A stretch of DNA of 64,000 nt from Bacillota bacterium (lineage in GTDB: Bacteria; Bacillota; Clostridia; Christensenellales; Aristaeellaceae), in NCBI GenBank assembly GCA_023436585.1, contig JAEZIN010000019.1, forward strand, positions 1 to 64,000. Direction: 5' to 3'. Positions 51,313 to 58,393 of the stretch are shown piece after piece (within the stretch, counting starts at the first letter, position 1; the number at the start of each line of letters is the position of its first letter). Below the pieces are notes generated by a model. That model saw only the letters and a list, made by a program, of their open reading frames with translations. It had not been told where the DNA came from and made no database searches. Made by a program: the position numbers and the translations under genes.

Positions 51313-52365
51313 TTATGCCTGAGTATTTTCTCGGCGCAACATGCGCAGGCCCCCGCGAAGGGATACTATCACCGGTACCGCCAGTAGCATGCCTGCCACA
51401 CCGCCCACAAGCCCTCCGGCGGATATGGCCAGCAGCACGGCCACAGGATGAAGCTTCGTGGCACCGGACATCAAGTGGGGCGAGATCATGCCGCCCTCCA
51501 GCTGCTGCACCAGAATCACCACGGCAATGGCCCAGGCAACCCTTCCCCAGCCCAAGGGCAGGGAAAAAAGAAACACAGGGATACCCCCAAGAAATGGGCC
51601 GACGTAGGGAATCATTTCCAGTATGCCCATTAGCAGCCCCAAGAGAAGCCAGGCCGGCACGCCTACGATCATAAGCCCCAGTGCCGTAAGCCCGGCGATG
51701 ACCCCCGAGATCATCAGTTGTCCGCGCCAGAAGCCGCTGATCTCCCTGCGCATCTCCCTGGTCACCACCACGGCCTTGCGCCTATACCTTAATGGAACCC
51801 ATAAGGAAAGCCTTTGGCCCAGCTCCTCCCTGTCCCTTAAAAAGTAGAACGCGAAAACAGGCGCCAGGAAAAGCTTTGACAGGCTGCCGGCCCAGCTTGC
51901 GATCCTGGTCATCAAGGTGGGCAGCGCCGTCCCCGCAATCTCCTGAACCTTGTCCAGCATCATTTTCTGCGAGCCGTCCATCGGTATTCCCTGGCGGGTG
52001 AGCCATGCTTGCACCGACTCCAGCTTTGTGCGGAGCTGGCTGAGCACATCCGGCAGCATGGCTGCCAACTGCCCTATTTGCTGCCACAGCAAGGGCACAA
52101 AAAGCAAAACAAAGGCCACCGCAATCCCGCTCATCAGCAGCAGCGACAGGGCGGCAGCTGCGGAGCGGGGCAACTTTTTCTCCATCCGCCGGCAGATGGG
52201 CAGCGCCGCGGCCATCACCAGCGCGCCTAAGGCCACCTGGCCTACAAGCGCCCACAATACGCGCCACAAGATCAGTACAATAAACAAAAGCGCGATCCCC
52301 AGCCCCTTCAAAAACCGCTGGTCCGCGCCGGAAGGCTTGCGTTTTTCCCCCTCGTACGTAGTCAC
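51313..52365 (-). CDS. AI-2E/PerM family membrane protein
   Basis: 350 residues from a GTG. There are about seven or eight membrane segments, an extracytoplasmic helical stretch (QLRTKLESVQAWLTRQGIP) and the family core ILEMIPYVGPFLGGIP near residue 245. Members transport small molecules or cations (autoinducer-2, sodium/proton exchange); the substrate here is unknown. Commonly found near ireB and alaS in Clostridia. Confidence 0.88.
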   Translation of the reverse strand: MTTYEGEKRKPSGADQRFLKGLGIALLFIVLILWRVLWALVGQVALGALVMAAALPICRRMEKKLPRSAAAALSLLLMSGIAVAFVLLFVPLLWQQIGQLAAMLPDVLSQLRTKLESVQAWLTRQGIPMDGSQKMMLDKVQEIAGTALPTLMTRIASWAGSLSKLFLAPVFAFYFLRDREELGQRLSLWVPLRYRRKAVVVTREMRREISGFWRGQLMISGVIAGLTALGLMIVGVPAWLLLGLLMGILEMIPYVGPFLGGIPVFLFSLPLGWGRVAWAIAVVILVQQLEGGMISPHLMSGATKLHPVAVLLAISAGGLVGGVAGMLLAVPVIVSLRGGLRMLRRENTQA

Positions 52366-52390
52366 AAATCATTCCCCCTAACCAGGGATG

Positions 52391-52443
52391 CTTAAGGGAT
52401 ATGATCCCTTAAGCGGGGGTGCAGGGGACAGCGTCCCCTGCAC
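52391..52443 (+). repeat. Dispersed double-hairpin repeat, copy 2
   Basis: CTTAAGGGATATGATCCCTT (with AAG) and GTGCAGGGGACAGCGTCCCC (with TGCAC) are two strong adjacent palindromes, homologous to 39669-39718 in opposite orientation. It lies between the AI-2E-type gene and the small gene at 52455. Confidence 0.65.
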
Positions 52444-52454
52444 TCTTGCATATA

Positions 52455-52598
52455 TTACCAATTCCTGGCGGCGCGGCGCAGGTTTTCCGCTTCCCTAAGT
52501 ACCGCCTTGCGCCATTTGTTGCCGTTGGGCATCATCATCAGTCCGGCGCCGATGGCAAAACCAAGCACGCCTGTAATAGCCATTTTCCCAGCTCTCAT
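52455..52598 (-). CDS. Small membrane-associated protein (47 residues)
   Basis: 47 residues whose ATG overlaps the stop of the PRC-barrel gene as ATGA. A hydrophobic, glycine-rich stretch (MAITGVLGFAIGAGLMMMP) is followed by a basic amphipathic tail (KWRKAVLREAENLRRAARNW). The pattern recalls small YtxH-like proteins. The coupling and protein-like composition support a real gene; the function is unknown. Confidence 0.6.
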   Translation of the reverse strand: MRAGKMAITGVLGFAIGAGLMMMPNGNKWRKAVLREAENLRRAARNW

Positions 52599-53113
52599 CT
52601 TTTCAGTTCATCTCCCTTCCTTTTATCCGCTTTGCCGCTGCGCCTGTCCATGGCGGGAACCAGCACCCATGGCGTCGTTTTTTCATTTTTCCGGCCCGGT
52701 TTTCCGTTGTCCTGGGGCAGGCGCAGCACGAAATCATTGGCCAGCCAGCGGCCATGGAGCAGGTCATCCAGGGGGCCGTTGGAGATTTCCAGCGCTTCCA
52801 CCTCCAGGGTTTCGGGGTTGATCAGCGCATCCGTCACCGTGCCCAGCCGAAGGCCGGAAGTATCCTGGACGCGTCCCAGGCGGAATCCGGCCTCTTTGGG
52901 CGGTTTCTTCAGCTCTCCGGATACCAGCACAGAAACTCCACCAATGGTTTCGATATGTTCATGATCCACCCATTTCGCTCCACCCAAGCCTTGCCTGACG
53001 ACAATCCCGCGCAGCTTTCTTCCACTTTCCTCTAGAACCGCTTGCTCCAAGAGCCCCACGGTCTTTCCATCTCGGATCACCGGCAGGCCAATCAAACCTT
53101 GGATGCCTGTCAC
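52595..53113 (-). CDS. Two-domain PRC-barrel protein
   Basis: 172 residues from a GTG (GGAGAAAG upstream). Two PRC-barrel units are seen: residues 1-75 (LIGLPVIRDGKTVGLLEQAV) and 78-135 (LGRVQDTSGLRLGTVTDALI), followed by a basic charged tail. PRC barrels bind RNA or proteins (as in RimM and YlmC/YmxH sporulation proteins). It is coupled to a 47-residue membrane protein, which suggests a membrane-linked role. Confidence 0.85.
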   Translation of the reverse strand: MTGIQGLIGLPVIRDGKTVGLLEQAVLEESGRKLRGIVVRQGLGGAKWVDHEHIETIGGVSVLVSGELKKPPKEAGFRLGRVQDTSGLRLGTVTDALINPETLEVEALEISNGPLDDLLHGRWLANDFVLRLPQDNGKPGRKNEKTTPWVLVPAMDRRSGKADKRKGDELKR

Positions 53114-53255
53114 CCACTTTCTCCTTTCAGCCGTTCATAATTCAAAGCGGACGGTTCGAGCATATTTTTCCCTAACACAAACTTGTAATGCGAAGGAAGG
53201 TGCTGCAAAAAAATACCTGCCGGACTTGCCGGCAGGCAAAAGCGTTGATTTATCG

Positions 53256-54158
53256 TCATTTTTTCCATTTTATGAGTGCGGCTGAAATAACTTCCGGTAC
53301 CGGCGCCTCAAAGTGCATCCGTTCGCCCGTTCCGGGATGGGTGAAGGAAAGCGATCTGGCATGCAGCATCAGCCGGGGCGCATGGAGGCCATGTTTGAAC
53401 CCATAGATGGGATCACCCGCCACCGGATGGTGGATATGCGCCATATGCACCCTGATTTGATGGGTGCGGCCGGTAATCAGGTGTACGTCCAGGAGCGATG
53501 CGTTTTTCAGCACCTCCACAAGCTTCCACTCGGTCACCGCCGGCCTCCCCAAGGGATCCACCGCCATGCGCTTGCGGTCAGTCCTGCTCCTTAAAATGGG
53601 CGCGTCCACCACGCCGGATGGCTCTTTCATGGCCCCTTCCACCACAGCCAGGTAATGCTTTTCCATTTCCCGGTCCTTCAACTGCCGGGAAAGCTCCACA
53701 TGAGCCGCGTCATGCTTGGCTACCAGCAGCAGCCCGGATGTGTCCTTGTCCAGACGGTGCACGATGCCTGGCCGCGAGACCCCGCCGATGCCCGAGAGGT
53801 TCTTCAAGTGGTGCAGCAGCGCATTGACCAGCGTGCCGTCCTCATTGCCCGCCGCGGGATGGACCACCATGCCGCATGGCTTCTCCACCACCGCCAGATC
53901 GTCGTCCTCGTACAGGATGCGCAGGGGAATATCCTGGGCGGCCGCTTCCGCGGGCTTATCCTCCGGAATGAGCAGTGTCAGGGAGGATCCGGCCTTGGGC
54001 TTCATGCCGGGCTTGCTTTCCGCCCGGCCATTCACCAAAGCCCTTCCCTCGCGTATGAGTTGCCCCACCCGTGACCTGGTCAACGACCCGGCCCCGCTGA
54101 GCAGCACATCCAAGCGCTCCTGGCCGTCTGCCAGGCAGGTTATCATTCGTTCCGTCAT
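53256..54158 (-). CDS. RluA-family 23S rRNA pseudouridine synthase
   Basis: 300 residues from the ATG at 54158, which overlaps the lspA stop as ATGA. An N-terminal S4 domain (RLDVLLSGAGSLTRSRVGQL) precedes the catalytic domain, with motif II HRLDKDTSGLLLVAK holding the catalytic Asp and RTHQIRVHMAHI near the end. It isomerises uridines in 23S rRNA (RluD-like). lspA-rluA is a standard pair in Firmicutes. Confidence 0.94.
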   Translation of the reverse strand: MTERMITCLADGQERLDVLLSGAGSLTRSRVGQLIREGRALVNGRAESKPGMKPKAGSSLTLLIPEDKPAEAAAQDIPLRILYEDDDLAVVEKPCGMVVHPAAGNEDGTLVNALLHHLKNLSGIGGVSRPGIVHRLDKDTSGLLLVAKHDAAHVELSRQLKDREMEKHYLAVVEGAMKEPSGVVDAPILRSRTDRKRMAVDPLGRPAVTEWKLVEVLKNASLLDVHLITGRTHQIRVHMAHIHHPVAGDPIYGFKHGLHAPRLMLHARSLSFTHPGTGERMHFEAPVPEVISAALIKWKK

Positions 54159-54628
54159 GACGCTTGTGCCTTGCCCTCCTTCCTCCGCCAGTCGTCCGGC
54201 CTGAAAAGCAGGCTGATGCAAAGGAAAACAGCGCCAGCGCTGATAAATATGTCCGCTACATTGAACACGGCGAAGCGTACAAACAAAAAATCAAACATAT
54301 CCACCACAAACCCGAAAAAGACCCTGTCGGCAAGATTCCCCAGCATGCCGCCCAGTATCGACATCAGGGAAAGCTTGGCCCACAGCCCCAGCCGGTAGGG
54401 GCGGAGGGAGACGATAACGCCGGCCACCGCCGCCAGGCTCAAAAGCACCAGCAGCCACCTTTGCCCGGACAGGAAACCAAAAGCCATGCCCGTATTTTCC
54501 GCATAGAACAAACGCATAATGCCTGGAACCAGTTCTATGCCGCCGGGCGCCGCGGACAAGGAATGCTGAGCCCATATTTTGACCAGCCTGTCCAAAAGAA
54601 AAATGCCGGCGGGCAACAGTAACAGCAT
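54155..54628 (-). CDS. lspA: Signal peptidase II
   Basis: 157 residues with four membrane segments. The two catalytic aspartates lie in MLGNLADRVFFGFVVDMF and FNVADIFISAGA; the start reads LLDRLVKIWAQ, and AENTGMAFGFLS is the third conserved block. It cleaves lipoprotein signal peptides after lipidation. GGAGAAAAG precedes the ATG. It shows that the cell makes lipoproteins, which makes the missing lipobox of the sugar-binding protein (26393-27703) stand out. Confidence 0.96.
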   Translation of the reverse strand: MLLLLPAGIFLLDRLVKIWAQHSLSAAPGGIELVPGIMRLFYAENTGMAFGFLSGQRWLLVLLSLAAVAGVIVSLRPYRLGLWAKLSLMSILGGMLGNLADRVFFGFVVDMFDFLFVRFAVFNVADIFISAGAVFLCISLLFRPDDWRRKEGKAQAS

Positions 54629-54756
54629 AGCTTTTCTCCCCCTCTATTTCCGTTGTATCCTGTTTATCGGCGTTCCGTTTCCATACACGGCCCGCCGCCT
54701 GCAATCAGTGCCCTATTTGCCAAGCACATTGTATCATGGCCAACTATCCCTGTCAT

Positions 54757-55041
54757 CTATTTCAGGTTGTCCTGCACCATGGTTACGATCTTGGCCAGAA
54801 AATCTCCGATCACCGGCAGGTTTCGGGCCGCCAGGTCCTGCAGCATCAGTACGACCAGGGCGCCAAGTATGGTGAAGCCCACCGCCATGCCAAGACCACG
54901 GGCCAGTCCGCCGATGAAATGATTAAGCAGCATCTTTTTTTTGTTGTCTATATATTGGATATACTCCGCCAGGCGGAGCCGCTCCGTGGATTCCATCCAT
55001 TGGCTGATTTTTTCCTTTACATCCGGCGGCCAGTCCTTCAC
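54757..55041 (-). CDS. DUF5665 family membrane protein
   Basis: 94 residues from a GTG at 55041 (GGAGGG seven bases upstream; a TTG at 55056 is less likely). A charged N-terminal helix (WMESTERLRLAEYIQYI) is followed by the conserved FIGGLARGLGMAVGFTILGA membrane segment and a short amphipathic end. The family is found in Firmicutes near lspA; its function is unknown. Confidence 0.85.
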   Translation of the reverse strand: MKDWPPDVKEKISQWMESTERLRLAEYIQYIDNKKKMLLNHFIGGLARGLGMAVGFTILGALVVLMLQDLAARNLPVIGDFLAKIVTMVQDNLK

Positions 55042-55181
55042 GCTGTCTCCCTCCAAATCATGTGCGCAAACTGAATGGTTGTCCGGAATCCCTCCGGGCT
55101 GGAAAATAGTCTTCCCTATGCGCGGCCAGCCATGCGCAGGCGGTTTTCATGCAATAAAAAAGACATTTTCGTTTCCACTTG

Positions 55182-55210
55182 TTGCCATACTGTCCAGATT
55201 CACATATACT
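55182..55210 (+). promoter_or_regulatory. Promoter of the zinc-ribbon membrane protein gene
   Basis: TTGCCA (55182-55187) and TATACT (55205-55210) have a 17-base spacer, 27 bases before the ATG. Confidence 0.65.
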
Positions 55211-55236
55211 GGCACATGTTATAAGGGAGGTGTTTT

Positions 55237-55683
55237 ATGAAGAGCATCAAGCCGGGCCGCGGCCCATCCGGAATGGGCGTTGCCGGGAGCGTTATAGGTA
55301 TCCTATTCGGTATCGTGTGGATGATCGCGGCCACCTCTATTGCGCGTTCCGCCCGAGAATTTTCATCTGTAATGCCCATAGGCGGGCCGGCGGAAATCGC
55401 TTCTTTTGTCATTCCCTTTTTCGGTGTTCTGTTTATTGGCGCGGGGATATTAAGCGCCGTCTATCACTACCGCAATTACAGGGGCAGGGACCGGTATTCT
55501 ATTGTAGATATTGTCGATTCCAAGGAGGAGGGGGACCCTGCCGCTTACCATGCCAATAAAGAAACAGTTCACAGCGAATCAAGGCACACCGCCGGCAAGT
55601 TCTGCACCGAATGCGGTCACAGGCTGGACGGGGATTTTGTTTTTTGTCCCGGCTGCGGCAGGGATTTAAGCAAAAACGAATGA
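55237..55683 (+). CDS. Membrane protein with C-terminal zinc ribbon
   Basis: 148 residues with GGGAGG before the ATG. Two membrane segments (VAGSVIGILFGIVWMIAATS and IASFVIPFFGVLFIGAGILS), a charged linker and a C-terminal zinc ribbon (FCTECGHRLD and FCPGCGRDL, two CxxCG knuckles). The layout is common in Clostridia, with no assigned role. Confidence 0.8.
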   Translation: MKSIKPGRGPSGMGVAGSVIGILFGIVWMIAATSIARSAREFSSVMPIGGPAEIASFVIPFFGVLFIGAGILSAVYHYRNYRGRDRYSIVDIVDSKEEGDPAAYHANKETVHSESRHTAGKFCTECGHRLDGDFVFCPGCGRDLSKNE

Positions 55684-55774
55684 CGGGCGGAACAGCGGCA
55701 TAACCCTACAAGGTGTTCAATCCGCCATTTATACGCAAGGCGGAACAGCTTTTTACCAAGGAGGAAATTCTATA

Positions 55775-57478
55775 ATGTCCAGCCGGTGCAATAAAACATT
55801 CCTTATATCCCTTCTGTCCGTTCTTACCATTCTAATGATGATTTGCGCCACAGCCCTCGCCCAGGACACTTCGGCCGCTTTGGACGCCGCGGAAACCTGG
55901 AACGAAGCAGATGCGGTCCTTATCATGTTTGAAGGCGATACGGTGGATATTCAAGGCAGCGGGGCCGCGGTATCCAACGGCATTTTGACCATAGACAAGG
56001 CCGGCACATATGTATTTACAGGCACATGGAACAACGGCCGGGTCAGCATCGCAGCGGATAAGGAGGATGTGGTCCGCCTTGTCTTCAACGGCGTATCCAT
56101 CCATTGCCCGGACAACGCCCCCGTATACGCTTCCCAAGCGGACATGGTGGTTCTCACACTCATAGAGGGAACAAAAAACGAGCTGTCCGATGGCAGCGCA
56201 TACGGGGAGCTTAACGGGGAAGAGGCGCCGGATGCGGCTTTGTACGTACAGGACAGCCTGACAATCAATGGCAGGGGCACCCTCACCGTCAACGCCGGCA
56301 GCAAGCACGGCATCGTATCCAAGGATGATCTTTTGATTGAAAGCGGCATCCTTTTTGTGACAGCCGCCGATGTGGGCATCCGCGGCCGCGACACGCTGGA
56401 AATCACAGGAGGGGAGATTCACGTCACCGCCAAAGGCGACGCGCTGCAGTCCAACAACGCCGACGATCCCGAAAAAGGCCGCATCCTGCTCAGTGGCGGG
56501 ACATACACCTTGTCAAGCGAAAAGGATGGCATTCAGGCGGAATCCGTTTTGACCATATCCGGCGGGACGTTTACGCTGTATACGGGCGGCGCACCAGCAG
56601 GCTCCGGCGAGATCAAGCCGGAAGAATGGCAGCATGTTGATTCCTCCGCCGACGCGGCGGGCAAGGGATTGAAGGCCGGAGGCGATTTGAACATACGGGG
56701 CGGCACGTTCAGGCTTTACTGCTATGACGACGCCCTCAACGCCGGCGGAAAAATTGCCATACAGGATGGCACATTTGATATCGCCACCAAAGACGACGGC
56801 CTCCACGCCGACGGCTCCGTATCCATCGCCGGGGGCAGGCTGGCACTGCAAACATGCTACGAAGGCATCGATGCCGCCAGCATATCCGTTTCCGGCGGGA
56901 CCGTGCAAGTAAACGCATTGGACGATGGTTTCAATACCTCCACAGATAGCAGCGACAGCTCCGCCTCAGGGGAAAGCACGCCTGCGCCGGGCGATACCTC
57001 CATTCGCATCACAGGCGGCGAAGTGGCCCTAAAAACCGGGGGCGACGGGGTCGATTGCGAAGGAAGCATGACACTGGAAGGCGGATCGCTGGTGATCTGC
57101 GTACCTAACGGCGACAAAAACAGCATCGCGGATTTTGGCGGTTCCTTAATGATATCAGGCGGAACCCTCGCGGCGTCGGGCAATGCCATCTTGGCGCAGG
57201 CGCTTCATCCGGAATCCATTCAGGCTACGCTGATTGTCCGCTTCGAGGAAACCGTTCGGGCGGGATGCAGCATTGATTTGAAGGCCGATACCGGCGATAC
57301 GGTCCTTTCCTGCGTGCCGGAGCAGGATTTCCAAACCTTGCTGCTGAGCGCGCCGGGGCTTGTGCAGGGCAAAACCTATACGCTCGCACTGGACGGCAAT
57401 TCTCTTTTTACATCCATGCTGGACAAAGTGCTCACCGTTGTCAATAAGGACGGCAGCCCGGCGGAAGACGGGGTATAA
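55775..57478 (+). CDS. Secreted carbohydrate-binding domain (DUF4353-like) beta-helix protein
   Basis: 567 residues with AAGGAGG before the ATG. A signal peptide (FLISLLSVLTILMMICATALA) ends in ALA before QDTS. The rest is made of short repeats such as LTINGRGTLTVNAGSKHGI, LEITGGEIHVTAKGDAL, LTISGGTFTLYTGG and INIRGGTFRLYCYDDAL-type units, as expected of a right-handed beta-helix. This matches the carbohydrate-binding DUF4353 group. There is no anchor motif, so it may be released or bound to glycans. Confidence 0.82.
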   Translation: MSSRCNKTFLISLLSVLTILMMICATALAQDTSAALDAAETWNEADAVLIMFEGDTVDIQGSGAAVSNGILTIDKAGTYVFTGTWNNGRVSIAADKEDVVRLVFNGVSIHCPDNAPVYASQADMVVLTLIEGTKNELSDGSAYGELNGEEAPDAALYVQDSLTINGRGTLTVNAGSKHGIVSKDDLLIESGILFVTAADVGIRGRDTLEITGGEIHVTAKGDALQSNNADDPEKGRILLSGGTYTLSSEKDGIQAESVLTISGGTFTLYTGGAPAGSGEIKPEEWQHVDSSADAAGKGLKAGGDLNIRGGTFRLYCYDDALNAGGKIAIQDGTFDIATKDDGLHADGSVSIAGGRLALQTCYEGIDAASISVSGGTVQVNALDDGFNTSTDSSDSSASGESTPAPGDTSIRITGGEVALKTGGDGVDCEGSMTLEGGSLVICVPNGDKNSIADFGGSLMISGGTLAASGNAILAQALHPESIQATLIVRFEETVRAGCSIDLKADTGDTVLSCVPEQDFQTLLLSAPGLVQGKTYTLALDGNSLFTSMLDKVLTVVNKDGSPAEDGV

Positions 57479-57581
57479 ACGCCAGCCTTTGTACGCTTGC
57501 AAATACTTTTTTACGCGCTCTTTTCATACGTGCAGCCTCATGGTATCATGATGCACAAATATGTATCCGGGAGGTTCGCCT

Positions 57582-58256
57582 ATGAAACAGCGCATTAAAA
57601 ACATACTGTTGGACCTTGGTGCCGACGCGTGCGGCATCGCCTCCGCCGATGCGTTTGTTAACGCTCCGGAAGGCTTCCATCCCCGGGATATATTCCCTGG
57701 GTGCAAGTCTGTGGTTGTCTTTGCTCTGGCGCTGCCACGCACCGTCTATGAAGGCAATACACGGATCGTGTACAACCATTGCAACAACACGGTGCTTTCG
57801 GAGATTGACCGCATCACGCTCCATGCCTGCAAGCAGATCGAAGCGCTGGGCATCAAGTGCATGCCCCTCCCCTGCGACAGCCCATATGACCATTGGGAAC
57901 CCGAGCGCCTCCACGGACGGGGCATACTCTCCATGCGCCATGCCGCCGTGCTGGCCGGTATCGGCTCCATGGGCAAAAACACGCTGGTCATGAACCGCGC
58001 CTTTGGCAACAGAATGAATCTTGGCGCGCTGCTTGCCGATTCTCCCATGGAAAGCGACCCTGCGGCGGAGGATCTTTGCATCCCCGGCTGCCGCAAATGC
58101 CTGGACGCCTGTCCTACCGGCGCGCTGGACGGGAGCACCGCCAAACAGGACCATTGCCGTCCGCATACATATGCAACCAATGCAAGGGGCTATTCGGTGT
58201 GCAACTGCAACCTGTGCCGCACAGCATGCCCCTGGGCTTTAGGGTTAGAAAAATAA
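57582..58256 (+). CDS. QueG-like 4Fe-4S protein
   Basis: 224 residues from the ATG at 57582 (GGGAGG upstream). The N-terminal part resembles epoxyqueuosine reductase-type domains (GADACGIASADAF, LHGRGILSMRHAAVLAGIGSM). Two cysteine sets follow: CIPGCRKCLDACPTGAL and CNCNLCRTACPW, able to hold two 4Fe-4S clusters. It is shorter than true QueG (about 380) and lacks the HEAT-like end, so it is better named an uncharacterised Fe-S oxidoreductase of that superfamily. Confidence 0.83.
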   Translation: MKQRIKNILLDLGADACGIASADAFVNAPEGFHPRDIFPGCKSVVVFALALPRTVYEGNTRIVYNHCNNTVLSEIDRITLHACKQIEALGIKCMPLPCDSPYDHWEPERLHGRGILSMRHAAVLAGIGSMGKNTLVMNRAFGNRMNLGALLADSPMESDPAAEDLCIPGCRKCLDACPTGALDGSTAKQDHCRPHTYATNARGYSVCNCNLCRTACPWALGLEK

Positions 58257-58341
58257 CGGGAAAGATGGCGGTTTAGGGGTAATTGCATGTAAGTCTGGAG
58301 GAATATGCAGAATTATAGGGAATATATAAGAATAACCATTT

Positions 58342-58372
58342 GCGGACCGGGAGGGACAAGCATCCCAACCGC
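58342..58372 (+). promoter_or_regulatory. Leader stem-loop before the first PAS-GGDEF-HD-GYP gene
   Basis: GCGG/CCGC with an inner GGGA/TCCC pair lies 20 bases before the start codon, next to the ribosome binding site. It does not match the c-di-GMP riboswitch consensus as far as can be seen. Confidence 0.3.
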
Positions 58373-58393
58373 TTCAGGGGGGTATGAACCACA

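Noticed and set aside
58276..58393. c-di-GMP riboswitch before the first GGDEF gene
   Set aside because: The conserved GGCAAACC and GGGACGCAAAGCC-type blocks of class I, and the class II core, were not found by eye.
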